Assembly (NCBI RefSeq): GCF_965196975.1
Contig: NZ_OZ239981.1
Span: 2,294,001-2,358,000, forward strand
DNA from: Endozoicomonas sp965196975
GTDB taxonomy: Bacteria > Pseudomonadota > Gammaproteobacteria > Pseudomonadales > Endozoicomonadaceae
Direction of reading: 5' to 3'
DNA length: 64,000 nt
The position numbers and the translations under genes were made by a program. Below are positions 1 through 9,195 of this stretch, piece by piece. How positions within the stretch are numbered: the stretch's first letter is position 1; every line of letters starts with the position of its first letter. Under the pieces are notes generated by a model. It saw only the letters and a list, made by a program, of their open reading frames with translations, was not told the DNA's origin and did no database searches.

Positions 1-111
1 TGTATAGAACAGCGTGTCAGCTGCTTCAAACAGCGCATAGAACTTTTCGTATTTACCGCCCTTGACGAAATGGGGCTCCATCGAGTCAAGGAGTTTTCTT
101 AATGGCTTCAC
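1..111 (-). CDS. nqrB: Na+-translocating NADH:quinone reductase subunit B (5' end only)
   Basis: The first 37 codons of nqrB run off the window edge. They start at a GTG 3 bases after the nqrA stop codon and read VKPLRKLLDSMEPHFVKGGK, the characteristic amphipathic N-terminus that precedes the first membrane helix of NqrB. NqrB is the membrane subunit that carries covalently bound FMN and riboflavin and forms part of the sodium path of the Nqr complex. The tight spacing to nqrA shows translational coupling in the usual nqrABCDEF order. The GTG start is the only start codon that fits the spacing. The rest of the protein is outside the window. Confidence 0.9.
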   Translation of the reverse strand, partial: MKPLRKLLDSMEPHFVKGGKYEKFYALFEAADTLFYT

Positions 112-114
112 TGA

Positions 115-1452
115 TTACCCCTCCAGCTCAATACGGGTCAGGTTGTCACGCAGCAGGGGGCCGTACTCATATTTACCCGCACAGACAAACGTACAAAGAG
201 CCAGATCTTCTTCTTCCAGCTCAAGCGCACCCAGTTTCTGAGCGGTATCGGTATCGCCAACGATGATTGCACGAAGCAGCTGTGTCGCCAGGATGTCCAG
301 AGGCATCATCTGCTCGTAGTTACCCACGGGTACCATTGCACGCTCACCACCGTTCGTGGTTGTGGTGAAGTTGAACAGACGGCTCTTGCTGAGGCCAGAG
401 GTCATGACGCGCAGAATGGAGAAGCGGTCAACCATTGGATTAACCCAGCCCAGGAACAGACGCTCATCGCTCTCTTCCAGCACGGAAACCTGATTATGGT
501 AACGTCCAAGGTAAGCGAATGGGCCGTTGGCAGTGCGACCACCAAAAACCGAACCAGAAATAATACGATTGGTCGCAGGCTTCAGTTCACCAGCGGTGAT
601 TTCATCGGTGGAGGCACCCAGGCGGGTACGAACCAGACGCGGCTTTTCAACCTGAGGTCCTGCCAGCGAGACAACACGGTCAGTGAAAAGCTTGCCAGTG
701 GTAAACAGTTTACCCACGGCGATCACATCCTGATAACCCACCTGCCAAACCGTTTTGGTGGCAGAAACCGGATCCAGGAAATGGATGTGCGTGCTTGGCA
801 GGCCTGCAGGGTGAGGACCCGCAAACTCTTCGCTGTTGGCAATGCCTGCTGGAATGTTGGCACCTGGTGCCTTACACAGAAAGATCTTGCCACCGCTGAG
901 TTTGCCCAGGATATTGATACCCTGCTCAAACGCTTCCGCGTGCTCCCTGATCACTACTTCTGGGTTTGCGGCCAGCGGGTGAGTATCAATCGCCGTGACA
1001 AAAACGGAAGCCGGACGGGTTCCTAATGCTGGCACCTTGCTGAACGGACGGGTGCGCAGAGCAGTCCAAAGACCGGACTCATTCAGCAGCGCTTCTACCT
1101 GATCAGCGGTCAGTCCCGCCAGTTCTTCAGGCTTGTACGCTGTGAAGGTCTCTTCTTCTTCCTGGCCATCAACATCAATCACCACGGATTGCAAAATCCG
1201 TTTTTCACCACGATTGATTGCTGAAACTGTACCGCCAGCCAACGCTGTGTACCGGATACCCGGTGTCTTCTTATCGGTAAAGAGCAGTTGCCCTTTTTTA
1301 ACTCGATCTCCCACAGCAACCGCCATCGTAGGCTTCATACCCACGTAATCAAAGCCAATCACGGCCACAGAGCGTGCTGCTCTGCCTTCCGTAATACTTT
1401 GTTCAGGCGATCCTGAGATCGGGAGATCCAGCCCCTGTTTGATTTTGATCAT
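115..1452 (-). CDS. nqrA: Na+-translocating NADH:quinone reductase subunit A
   Basis: The gene encodes 445 residues, the normal NqrA length. The N-terminus (MIKIKQGLDLPISGSPEQ) and the GDRVKKGQLLFTDK segment near residue 50 are family hallmarks of the barrel-sandwich domain. NqrA is the cytoplasmic, quinone-associated subunit of the complex that couples NADH oxidation by ubiquinone to sodium export across the inner membrane. It is the first gene of an nqr operon, followed at once by nqrB. About 720 bases of non-coding DNA upstream must hold the promoter. Its presence points to a sodium-based energy economy, typical of marine or host-associated gammaproteobacteria. Confidence 0.96.
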   Translation of the reverse strand: MIKIKQGLDLPISGSPEQSITEGRAARSVAVIGFDYVGMKPTMAVAVGDRVKKGQLLFTDKKTPGIRYTALAGGTVSAINRGEKRILQSVVIDVDGQEEEETFTAYKPEELAGLTADQVEALLNESGLWTALRTRPFSKVPALGTRPASVFVTAIDTHPLAANPEVVIREHAEAFEQGINILGKLSGGKIFLCKAPGANIPAGIANSEEFAGPHPAGLPSTHIHFLDPVSATKTVWQVGYQDVIAVGKLFTTGKLFTDRVVSLAGPQVEKPRLVRTRLGASTDEITAGELKPATNRIISGSVFGGRTANGPFAYLGRYHNQVSVLEESDERLFLGWVNPMVDRFSILRVMTSGLSKSRLFNFTTTTNGGERAMVPVGNYEQMMPLDILATQLLRAIIVGDTDTAQKLGALELEEEDLALCTFVCAGKYEYGPLLRDNLTRIELEG

Positions 1453-2174
1453 ACCTTTCGCCTAATCAATCAAGTTGAGGTCAGGAGTAACCCGTCTCTC
1501 CGGTGATCCGGAACTGTCCTAACGAATTAAGGAAGCCTGGTTCATTGAGTCTTCTCAGATGAAAAAACACAAAGAAACCGGCTCCCGATAACCAGAGCAC
1601 TGGCCGGGGCACTGCACATAATGGTCAGTAGACAACTTGAGAAAGGGGAGCAAACACGCCGGGCAAAGCAAAACCCTGAGACCGGAGGCATCAGGGTCAA
1701 GCAGCAGGGGCTAAGTAGTGCACCCCTTTTTCAAGGTTACTGCTGCGCAGTTATATTCCCGGAAAGCAATCTGGCAATCCGATCAGACACAGAAAAGACT
1801 CCGCTGAAACCAGCAGAATTCTGATGGGCATCCAGATAGACACGCGTCGTAATTTGAGAACACTAAGTTCCTTATATTTAGCCGAAGCATGATCGGAAAT
1901 TCCGTACCTGAGCCTAAATCCGCAACATCACCGATGAAAATGGTGGTGCGATTATAAAGAGACTGGAAGTGATATGCCATACTGGCGAGCAGGATATTTT
2001 TACCAATATCTATTAGAAATAACCAAAAAATACCTTAATCGCCATAGTTTTTCTCACCCCGCTTCGGCAGACAAAAACGATGTGAGAGCAGAGCAAACAG
2101 CCCCATAAAACACACAAAACCTGATAAATGACATTTTATTTATCGCATTAAGTTACACGACAATTATTTATTAA
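1453..2174. other. Intergenic region upstream of the nqr operon
   Basis: This stretch of 722 bases lies upstream of nqrA and downstream of tatD, both on the minus strand. Two short open frames occur (67 codons on plus from 1621, 65 codons on minus from 1980), but neither resembles a known protein or has a convincing ribosome binding site. The part from about 2000 to 2170 is AT-rich. The nqr promoter is expected near 1453-1600, but I cannot point to clear -35 and -10 boxes. Confidence 0.5.
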
Positions 2175-2957
2175 TCAGACTGCTCGATAAAAAAGCCGAT
2201 AGAAATTGTCAGAGGTTTTTTCACCAAGCTCCTCAGGCGTAACTCCCTTTAGCTCAGCAATAAATCGTGCCACATCGGCAACAAACCGAGGCTCATTGGA
2301 CTTTCCCCGATGCGGGACCGGCGCAAGATAGGGGGAGTCGGTTTCAATCAGCAGCCGGTCCATAGGCAGGTATTCAACCACCTCTCTTAACGCCGAAGCA
2401 TTGCGAAAGGTAACGATACCAGAGATGGAGATGAAGTAATTCAGATCCAAGGCTGCCTTTGCCATTTCCAGAGACTCGGTAAAGCAGTGCAGCACCCCGG
2501 CAGACTCTCTGGAACCGTACTCACGGATAAAGTCCAGAGTATCTTCCCTGGCATCGCGGGTATGCACTACCACTGGCAACTCCAGCTCTGCGGCGAGCTC
2601 AAGATGGTTAATAAAGGACTGCCGCTGCACCGCCTGAGCGCCTTCGGTAGTGGCATAGTAGTAATCAAGCCCTGTCTCACCGATAGCAACCACTTTTTTA
2701 TGGTTCGCAAGTGAACGAACAACCTCGATATCAGGCACGACCTCCTTACAGTCCAGCGGGTGAACACCAACTGAGGCATACACATCTTCATATCGTTCCG
2801 CCAGCGATACGACTTCCGGACCATTTTTCAGATCAATGCCAATACAGAGCATGCGATCCACGCCCGCTTCACGGGCAGCCTCTACCGCCAGATCAAGATT
2901 TCCTTGATAAACACTCAAATCCAGGCGATCCAGATGACAGTGGGAGTCAATAAACAT
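2175..2957 (-). CDS. TatD-family metal-dependent hydrolase (YcfH-like)
   Basis: The 260-residue product is a complete TatD-family amidohydrolase. The metal-binding start FIDSHCHLD (residues 2-10), the GETGLDYYY segment, the VVHTRDA motif, the HCFTES motif and the late ETDSPYLAP motif all appear in order. Family members are TIM-barrel divalent-metal enzymes, and some are 3'-5' DNases or RNases. The gene ends the holB-pilZ-tatD end of the housekeeping block, as in many gammaproteobacteria, where this copy is YcfH. It is separated from pilZ by a strong hairpin, so it may have its own promoter or depend on read-through. The exact substrate cannot be told from sequence. Confidence 0.93.
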   Translation of the reverse strand: MFIDSHCHLDRLDLSVYQGNLDLAVEAAREAGVDRMLCIGIDLKNGPEVVSLAERYEDVYASVGVHPLDCKEVVPDIEVVRSLANHKKVVAIGETGLDYYYATTEGAQAVQRQSFINHLELAAELELPVVVHTRDAREDTLDFIREYGSRESAGVLHCFTESLEMAKAALDLNYFISISGIVTFRNASALREVVEYLPMDRLLIETDSPYLAPVPHRGKSNEPRFVADVARFIAELKGVTPEELGEKTSDNFYRLFYRAV

Positions 2958-3029
2958 ACACAGCCCTATAGACTTTCACACAAGCTGAAGCAATCAAAGC
3001 TTTCAGCCAACAGACACTTCAACAAAACA

Positions 3030-3058
3030 CGGCTTTTACTGCAGTGCAGTAAAAGCCG
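3030..3058 (-). terminator. Hairpin between pilZ and tatD
   Basis: A perfect 13-bp stem (CGGCTTTTACTGC and its complement) closes a 3-base loop. On the minus strand it is followed by a T-rich stretch (GTGTTTTGTTG). It lies just after the pilZ stop codon and before tatD, so it probably ends or attenuates the upstream operon. Confidence 0.7.
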
Positions 3059-3081
3059 CTAAAATCTTCTAACTTATGAAA

Positions 3082-3423
3082 TCACATCGTATTAGTTGGA
3101 CGATCTGAAGCCAGAGCCCCGGCAATATAGGTTTCAATCTTGGTTCGAACACTGTCCGTTGGATCATTAAATTGAATACCAATGCCAGCCTGACGGCCAC
3201 CCTGAGCTCCCATAGGAGTAACCCACACAACTTTACCGGGCACCGGGATTTTTTCCGGTTCATCCATCAGAGTCAGACGAATAAATACATCATCCCCGAG
3301 GTTGTAATGTTTATGGGTCGGTACGAACAATCCACCACCACTGATAAATGGCATGTACGCTTCATAGAGTGATGCCGTGTCCCGTATGGTCAGAGACATC
3401 AGCCCCTGCATCCCTTTCCCCAT
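3082..3423 (-). CDS. pilZ: PilZ-domain protein of the type IV pilus class
   Basis: The gene encodes 113 residues, the size of the single-domain PilZ needed for type IV pilus assembly in Pseudomonas and Xanthomonas. The segment AYMPFISGGGLFVPT (about residues 22-36) matches the family, and the IGIQFND stretch near the C-terminus is the last strand of the barrel. The RxxxR and D/NxSxxG motifs used to bind cyclic di-GMP are not in their usual form, which is typical of this pilus-associated class that acts through protein partners. It lies directly downstream of holB, the same neighbourhood as Pseudomonas pilZ. Role assignment rests on family and synteny. Confidence 0.88.
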   Translation of the reverse strand: MGKGMQGLMSLTIRDTASLYEAYMPFISGGGLFVPTHKHYNLGDDVFIRLTLMDEPEKIPVPGKVVWVTPMGAQGGRQAGIGIQFNDPTDSVRTKIETYIAGALASDRPTNTM

Positions 3424-3471
3424 GACAACCCTCTCCTTACTATTTTCTAAAATAGCTCATTAAAACCCTGA

Positions 3472-4491
3472 CTATACCACCAGCTCAAGATAGTCACTGA
3501 ATACACCTTCCATCAGCATCTGGCTATTCAGGTTGGCGCCTTCAAGCAACTGCTGCCTCTGGAGCATGATTTTATCTCTCAACTTCAACAGCTCGGACGC
3601 TTCAACTTTCTTAGCAAGATAGTTCAGCATTCTCAACAAATCACGATTTCTAATACTGCTTTCATCGGCGGCCAATTTGAGTTTTACAGCATCATCCAGC
3701 CAACTTCCCATCCATGCCAGCAGCTCAGTAACGTTACCGTTATGCCAGTCTTTCGCCATTTCTACCGGAGTAATATTCCCCCGGAACAACTCTGGCACAG
3801 CATTAACCAGGCGACCACGAACCGACAAGGTGTCATTATCAAACATTGATCTGGCCGACATAGGTGAACCTGATGAAAGGCTCAATAACTGATCCACCAC
3901 CAATGAATCGGCAATATGATCCGATAACCAGGCTTTTGACTGAGCAAGATCCGGTACGGTGAAAGAAACCATCTGACAGCGACTACGGATTGTGGGTAAC
4001 ATATCTCCGGAGCGAGCACTGACCAGAATAAAGAGGGTATCACCTCCCGGCTCTTCAAGACTCTTCAGTAATGCATTGGCAGCATTAACATTCATCGCTT
4101 CGGCCGGGTTAATAACGATCACCCTGCGCCCCCCCTGCTGGGCGGTTTTACGGGCAAACTCATTGACATGGCGAATCTGATCAATCTTAATGGGCTTTCC
4201 TGCTGCCTCAGGTTGAACCACCAGCAGATCAGGATGAGTACCTGCCTTTACCAGCTCACAGCTTTTACAGTGACCACAGGCATAATCATCAGCATTTTGA
4301 TTGCACAGTACGCGGGTAGCCAGAGCCCTGGCAAAATTCCCTTTGCCAACACCTGGCACACCCTTTAGCAACAACGCATGGGAAAGCAAGCCTGCCTGCA
4401 TTCGCTGAATCAGAGGCTTCCACTGCGCATCCTGCCAGGGCAGAGGCCCTGACGGAAAATTGTTTACAATATCAGTTGATTCAGAACTCAA
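3472..4491 (-). CDS. holB: DNA polymerase III delta-prime subunit
   Basis: This 339-residue protein is the clamp-loader subunit delta-prime. A P-loop-like GVPGVGKG lies at residues 44-51, and a zinc-binding cluster is formed by C63, C72, C75 and C78. The segments ANALLKSLEEP and TIRSRCQ are the AAA+ delta-prime/gamma signatures. The protein helps the gamma complex open and load the beta clamp at replication forks. The gene sits between tmk and pilZ, the standard gammaproteobacterial order. The 116-base gap to tmk shows no clear terminator, so co-transcription is likely. Confidence 0.95.
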   Translation of the reverse strand: MSSESTDIVNNFPSGPLPWQDAQWKPLIQRMQAGLLSHALLLKGVPGVGKGNFARALATRVLCNQNADDYACGHCKSCELVKAGTHPDLLVVQPEAAGKPIKIDQIRHVNEFARKTAQQGGRRVIVINPAEAMNVNAANALLKSLEEPGGDTLFILVSARSGDMLPTIRSRCQMVSFTVPDLAQSKAWLSDHIADSLVVDQLLSLSSGSPMSARSMFDNDTLSVRGRLVNAVPELFRGNITPVEMAKDWHNGNVTELLAWMGSWLDDAVKLKLAADESSIRNRDLLRMLNYLAKKVEASELLKLRDKIMLQRQQLLEGANLNSQMLMEGVFSDYLELVV

Positions 4492-4607
4492 TTAATCCAA
4501 CCTTTCACCACTTTAATAGACGCTAACCGCTGTCTGAAAAAGCCAGAACCGCTCATGCTTTTGCAGGTATTGATTGACGGGCGACCATGCATTAGACAGC
4601 AGGAAAA

Positions 4608-5246
4608 CTATTTATTCCCAAGCCGTTCCTGCAAAGCTTTAACTATGCTTGCTTCTACCTCTGCAATCGACTGACCACCATCAATAACAACGTATTGATT
4701 TGGAAAGCGCTGAGCTCGTTCTAGATAAACATTGCGAACACGGTGAAAGAACTCGATCGCTTCCTGCTCAATTCGATCCAGAGACCCACCCTGCTCGATA
4801 GCACGGCCTTTAGCCCTCGCCAGACCTAACTCTGGCTCAATATCAAGAAGCAGCGTCATATCCGGCCTGCGATCACCCTGTACCAGCCGTTCCAGTATGG
4901 CAATACGCTGCTCATCAATACCACGTCCCCCACCCTGGTAGGCATAGGTTGCATCGGTAAACCGATCACAAACAACCACTTTACCCTCTGCCAGAGCAGG
5001 CTCTATTCGCTGACTTAAGTTCTGACTGCGCGCAGCAAACACCATCAGAAGCTCAGTGGTATCAGTAACGATTTCCTCATGCTCTGATAGCACCAGATTT
5101 CTGAGCTGTTCTGCCAATGGCGTTCCACCCGGCTCACGAGTCTCAATAAACTCATGACCAGCAGCTTTCAACCATTGCAGAACAACCCCTTTCGCAGTGG
5201 TTTTTCCGGCCCCTTCACAGCCTTCAATCGTCAGAAAAAAACCCAT
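4608..5246 (-). CDS. tmk: Thymidylate kinase
   Basis: The 212-residue product phosphorylates dTMP to dTDP in thymidine nucleotide synthesis. The P-loop is at residues 9-17 (GCEGAGKTT), the DRF motif is in VVCDRFTDATYAYQGGGR, and the ETREPGG substrate-binding loop sits near residue 35. The lid region carries RAKGRAIEQGG, as in the E. coli class of enzymes. The gene lies between mltG and holB with short gaps and the same strand, consistent with one transcript from the fab region down to pilZ. The length is normal and no key residue is missing. Confidence 0.96.
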   Translation of the reverse strand: MGFFLTIEGCEGAGKTTAKGVVLQWLKAAGHEFIETREPGGTPLAEQLRNLVLSEHEEIVTDTTELLMVFAARSQNLSQRIEPALAEGKVVVCDRFTDATYAYQGGGRGIDEQRIAILERLVQGDRRPDMTLLLDIEPELGLARAKGRAIEQGGSLDRIEQEAIEFFHRVRNVYLERAQRFPNQYVVIDGGQSIAEVEASIVKALQERLGNK

Positions 5247-5290
5247 CTATCTCTCAGTTTCATCAGTAACCAATATTTTTCTGTGCATTA

Positions 5291-6334
5291 TTATTGCACA
5301 GAAGAGCGATAATCTTTCCGCCGTTCCGTAATCTGATACTTTCGCACGGCACGATTATGCTCAGCCAGTGTTTTGGAAAAGTGGTGAGTTCCATCACCGC
5401 GGGCAACAAAGTAAAGCGCTTTCCCATCGGATGGATTCAGTGCTGCCTGAATAGCCTCCCGTCCAACCATTGCTATCGGTGTAGGCGGCAGACCGTGAAT
5501 AACATAGGTGTTATAGGCTGTTCGCTCCCGAAGCATACGACGATTCAGCTCCCCCTCATAGCGATCACCCATACCGTAGATAACCGTCGGATCCGTCTGC
5601 AGTCGCATCCTTTTTTCCAGGCGCCTGACAAAGACACCGGCAATATCAGGTCGTTCTGATGGTACGCCGGTCTCTTTCTCAATAATCGAGGCCATGATTA
5701 AGGCTTCATAAGACGATTTATAGGGCAGGTCTTCAGCCTTCTTGCCCCACTCATCCTCAAGAACTGACTGAAGCCTTTTATGAGCCCTTTTCAGAATGGA
5801 AGAAACCGAGGTTCCTGCCTCAAAGCTGTAGGTGTCGGCATAAAACAACCCTTCCAGGTTTTCTGTCTGCGGAACATCTTTAATAATTGGAGCCATTACC
5901 GCCGCCAGGTTTTTCAACTCTACAGGAGAGCTCAGCTTCGGGTGGCTATTCAAGTCCATTAGTAACTCTTTTAATGTCCACCCCTCCACCAAAGTAGCAC
6001 TGAAGTAACGGACATCACCTTCAACAAACTTGTTCAACAGCTGCCGATAGGTCGTACCGGGAGCAATCAGGTACTCACCAGCATGAAGGTCCGCAGCAAC
6101 CCCCTTGACCCTGGCAAGAACCTTAAACATTTCAGGGTATTGAATAAGCTGGCCTGCCGACAGTCGCTTTACCACACGTCCCAGCGAGTCTCCCGGCACA
6201 ATAACAAACTCTGCATCACTGGCAACCGGAATCTTCTGATCACCGTACCAGTGCAGACCATACCAGCCAACAGCAAGACCTATAACCACTGCCAGCAAAC
6301 CACCGAACAACGTCAGCAGCAACTTCCTAAGCAT
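5291..6334 (-). CDS. mltG: Endolytic murein transglycosylase
   Basis: The 347-residue protein has one N-terminal membrane anchor (about residues 4-26) followed by a periplasmic YceG/MltG domain. The catalytic glutamate is E219 in IIEKETGV, matching the E. coli position almost exactly, and LQTDPTVIYG is the second conserved block. MltG cleaves nascent glycan strands and is thought to set glycan chain length during peptidoglycan synthesis. The start codon overlaps the last 8 bases of pabC, so the two are translationally coupled, as in the common pabC-mltG-tmk-holB order. Confidence 0.95.
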   Translation of the reverse strand: MLRKLLLTLFGGLLAVVIGLAVGWYGLHWYGDQKIPVASDAEFVIVPGDSLGRVVKRLSAGQLIQYPEMFKVLARVKGVAADLHAGEYLIAPGTTYRQLLNKFVEGDVRYFSATLVEGWTLKELLMDLNSHPKLSSPVELKNLAAVMAPIIKDVPQTENLEGLFYADTYSFEAGTSVSSILKRAHKRLQSVLEDEWGKKAEDLPYKSSYEALIMASIIEKETGVPSERPDIAGVFVRRLEKRMRLQTDPTVIYGMGDRYEGELNRRMLRERTAYNTYVIHGLPPTPIAMVGREAIQAALNPSDGKALYFVARGDGTHHFSKTLAEHNRAVRKYQITERRKDYRSSVQ

Positions 6335-7151
6335 TTAATTCTTCCAGTACACAATCTCGAATTTGGGCGGTCAGGGATCCAATCCCCCACTCCCTTCCTT
6401 CATATTCAATCACAGGCCAGACACCGTTGACACTGTTACAGAGAAAGATTTCTGCAACATCCAGATCAGGGGATACAGACTGCTCCTGAACACTAATTCC
6501 ACGATGACGGGCAAACTCAATAATAAAATCGCGACAAACCCCCGATACACCATTAAACGAGAGATCCGGAGTAACCAGGCTCCCCTCATGAGTCACAACA
6601 AACAGATTACTCATGGTGCCCTCAATCAGGTTGTCGTCGAAATCACACAACAGACCTTCGTCGTATGCATCTCCCTGCCATTCTCTTCTGGCCAGCACCT
6701 GCTCAAGACGGTTCAGGTGCTTCAACCCTGCCAGAGCACTTCGCCCAAGACGTAACTGACAGCGCTTTACCCGCGCGCCATGCAAACCAGGATCACGCGA
6801 CCTTGACGGCAGAGGGTGAAGTGAGAAGATCCGACAAGGAGAGAGGCAACCCTCGGGGTTATAGCCTCGCCCACCGCTGCCCCGGGTTATCATAACCTTC
6901 AGCACAGCGTCTCCGGCCTGGTTATCCAACAGAAAGGCATCCACCTCTCCAAGCAGATGTTCAATATCCAGTGCAATACCCAGCTGTTCGCAAGAGCGCT
7001 GCAAGCGACGCCAATGGTAATCTGCAAGCGTTGGCTTACCAACCGAAACCCGAACCGTTTCAAATAAGCCATCCCCATAGGCCAGCCCGCGGTCTGAAAC
7101 CGGCAAAAAACCTTCAGGCTCACCATTAACCCAGACTGAAAAATCACTCAT
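6327..7151 (-). CDS. pabC: Aminodeoxychorismate lyase
   Basis: The 274-residue enzyme belongs to the PLP-dependent fold-type IV aminotransferase-like family. It releases pyruvate from 4-amino-4-deoxychorismate to give p-aminobenzoate for folate synthesis. The N-terminal SDRGLAYGDGLFET block and the PLP-binding lysine K144 in AGLKHLNRLEQV are clear, and EGTMSNLF is the cofactor phosphate loop. It sits between fabF and mltG, with a 31-base gap upstream and an 8-base overlap downstream, a classic arrangement. Branched-chain aminotransferase is excluded by the size and by the RLEQVLARREW context. Confidence 0.94.
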   Translation of the reverse strand: MSDFSVWVNGEPEGFLPVSDRGLAYGDGLFETVRVSVGKPTLADYHWRRLQRSCEQLGIALDIEHLLGEVDAFLLDNQAGDAVLKVMITRGSGGRGYNPEGCLSPCRIFSLHPLPSRSRDPGLHGARVKRCQLRLGRSALAGLKHLNRLEQVLARREWQGDAYDEGLLCDFDDNLIEGTMSNLFVVTHEGSLVTPDLSFNGVSGVCRDFIIEFARHRGISVQEQSVSPDLDVAEIFLCNSVNGVWPVIEYEGREWGIGSLTAQIRDCVLEELNA

Positions 7152-7182
7152 CCGGCCGCCCTCTTACACATCAGTTTCAGTG

Positions 7183-8463
7183 TCAACCGTCTATTTTGGA
7201 AAATGCCAGCGTGACATTGGTGCCACCAAAGCCAAATGAGTTGGATAAAACATGATCCATCTGCATTTCTCTGGCATGGTGCGGCACATAATCAAGATCA
7301 CAGCCTTCGCCCAGCTCATCCAGATTGATGGTCGGGGGAATCACACCCTCAACTAGCGACTTGATACTGAATACCGCCTCGACAGCCCCGGCAGCGCCCA
7401 GTAAATGGCCAGTCATGGATTTTGTAGAGCTGACCGCCAGACGGGTAGCGTGCTCGCCGAATACCTTATGAATTGCCCGGGTTTCTGCTACATCCCCTGC
7501 GGGTGTGGACGTACCGTGAGCATTAATGTACGACACCTCTTCCGGTACCAAACCTGCATCTTCCAGAGCTGACATCATGGCACGTGCGGCGCCACGACCA
7601 TCTTCAGGCGGTGACGTCATATGCCAGGCATCACCACTCATGCCTGCACCACTGAGTTCTGCGTATATTCTGGCCCCACGCTTAACCGCATGTTCGTATT
7701 CTTCAAGCACCAGAATACCGGCACCATCACCCAGGACAAAACCATCACGCTCCGCATCCCAGGGGCGACTGGCTTTTTCAGGCTCATGATTGCGGGTAGA
7801 AAGCGCACGAGCTGCCGCAAAACCAGTCATTCCAAGTGCTGACGAACCTTTTTCGGCACCGCCAGCCACCATAAGATCAGCATCACCGTAAGCAATAGTT
7901 CTCGCCGCCAGAGCAATGGCATGGCTCCCTGTTGCACAGGCTGTAGAGGTCGCAAAATTGGGCCCCTGAAGGTTGTACTTCATGGAGACCCAGCCCGCCG
8001 CCATATTGACAATCGCAGCGGGAATAAAGAATGGGGATATTCGACGAGGACCGTTATTCAGTAACGTAGAGTGGTTCTGTTCAATAGACGTCAAACCACC
8101 AATACCCGAACCAATCGCCACACCATAACGGTGAGCACAATCGTCATCAACAACAACACCAGAGTCCGCTATTGCTTCAGCTGCAGCAGCAACACCGTAC
8201 TGGATGAAGACGTCCATTTTTCGGGCATCTTTTTTGTCAATAACACCAGCAGGATCAAAACTTTTGACCGCCCCACAGATAGAGACACTGAACCCTTCGG
8301 TATCAAGGTGAGAGATCGCCTCAATACCACTGCGACCTGCTACCAGATTTGACCAGCTGTCATTGACATTATTGCCCACAGGGGTGATCGCCCCCATGCC
8401 TGTCACAACCACTCGCCTACGCATTCGCTGCGATAATCGTTCTGTTTTTTTTTCTTCCGACAA
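7183..8463 (-). CDS. fabF: 3-oxoacyl-[acyl-carrier-protein] synthase II
   Basis: This condensing enzyme elongates acyl-ACP with malonyl-ACP. The Cys-His-His triad is visible: Cys in ATSTACATGS, His in NAHGTST and His in GHLLGAAGAVE. The frame opens at a TTG (8463) with a good AGGAG 8 bases upstream. An internal ATG at 8424 (MRRRVVVTG) matches the E. coli start and would put the nucleophile at Cys163 as in E. coli, so either start is possible. It follows acpP with a 275-base gap that contains a hairpin, so the acpP transcript may be partly ended before fabF. The gene is intact. Confidence 0.95.
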   Translation of the reverse strand: MSEEKKTERLSQRMRRRVVVTGMGAITPVGNNVNDSWSNLVAGRSGIEAISHLDTEGFSVSICGAVKSFDPAGVIDKKDARKMDVFIQYGVAAAAEAIADSGVVVDDDCAHRYGVAIGSGIGGLTSIEQNHSTLLNNGPRRISPFFIPAAIVNMAAGWVSMKYNLQGPNFATSTACATGSHAIALAARTIAYGDADLMVAGGAEKGSSALGMTGFAAARALSTRNHEPEKASRPWDAERDGFVLGDGAGILVLEEYEHAVKRGARIYAELSGAGMSGDAWHMTSPPEDGRGAARAMMSALEDAGLVPEEVSYINAHGTSTPAGDVAETRAIHKVFGEHATRLAVSSTKSMTGHLLGAAGAVEAVFSIKSLVEGVIPPTINLDELGEGCDLDYVPHHAREMQMDHVLSNSFGFGGTNVTLAFSKIDG

Positions 8464-8620
8464 GACTGACTCTCCTGCTGACCTGCCGTACAGATTTAAT
8501 GATCCGTCATTTGTACATCAGAACATCATCAGGGATGCTCATATGAAAAACGACAACAACACGATGATAATTTCACCATGCAGCCAGCCTTTATAGCCCA
8601 GCAGGCTGCCATAAACAACA

Positions 8621-8649
8621 AAAGCCGCAGACAATCGTCATGCGGCTTT
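8621..8649 (-). terminator. Hairpin between acpP and fabF
   Basis: A 9-bp stem (AAAGCCGCA with TGCGGCTTT) closes an 11-base loop, followed on the minus strand by TTTTGTTGTTT. It lies between acpP and fabF. It could act as a partial terminator, raising acpP message over fabF, a known need because carrier protein is far more abundant than the synthase. Confidence 0.6.
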
Positions 8650-8738
8650 CGACTGGCACACTTTCGAAATACTTCCACTAAAGAAAAAGCATCGAAAAAG
8701 CGTGTCACAAAGAAACAGTTGTGCAAATCAAGGCAGAA

Positions 8739-8972
8739 TCAGGAGTGTGCAACAACGTAGTCAATCGCTTCCTGAACAGTGGTGATCTTTTCAGCCTCTT
8801 CATCAGGAATCTCAGTTTCGAATTCCTCTTCCAACGCCATCACCAACTCAACAGTGTCCAGAGAGTCCGCGCCCAGATCCTCTACGAATGACGCACTGTT
8901 AGTGACTTCGTCTTCCTTCACGCCAAGCTGTTCGCAAACAATCTTCTTAACGCGCTCTTCAATGGTGCTCAT
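8739..8972 (-). CDS. acpP: Acyl carrier protein
   Basis: The 77-residue acidic helical protein carries growing acyl chains on a 4'-phosphopantetheine arm. The attachment site is S37 in LGADSLDTVE, and the recognition helix VELVMALEEEF follows. The sequence is almost identical in layout to E. coli AcpP (MSTIEERVKKI). It lies between fabG and fabF and has hairpins on either side, which is consistent with a short abundant message. No unusual feature is seen. Confidence 0.98.
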   Translation of the reverse strand: MSTIEERVKKIVCEQLGVKEDEVTNSASFVEDLGADSLDTVELVMALEEEFETEIPDEEAEKITTVQEAIDYVVAHS

Positions 8973-9116
8973 ACCTTGTTGTGCTCCTATCGATATTCGG
9001 TGCAGCCTGAGGCTACAGGTGAACTAGTGTATATGGTCAATTATGGGAATTTCAAGCCAGTTCATGGAAAACCAGTGACTATCCACGCAAATTGACAACA
9101 GATTTAATAAAACCCC

Positions 9117-9144
9117 AAAACCCAACCCATAAGAACAGGGTTTT
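9117..9144 (-). terminator. Possible weak terminator between fabG and acpP
   Basis: A 7-bp AAAACCC/GGGTTTT stem with a 14-base loop lies downstream of fabG on the minus strand, followed by TTTTGGGGTTTTATT. The stem is short, so function is uncertain. The acpP gene may have a promoter of its own in this 223-base gap. Confidence 0.35.
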
Positions 9145-9195
9145 CTTCTCCCTGCTCATCGCTGTTAAAGCACTACAGAATCGGGCAAGGGAGGA

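Noticed and set aside
496..1026. A 176-codon plus-strand frame inside nqrA
   Set aside because: It is fully inside nqrA on the other strand, which has clear family motifs; the frame has no known relative.
1621..1824. Small plus-strand frame upstream of nqr
   Set aside because: No ribosome binding site, no recognisable sequence and no neighbour on the same strand.
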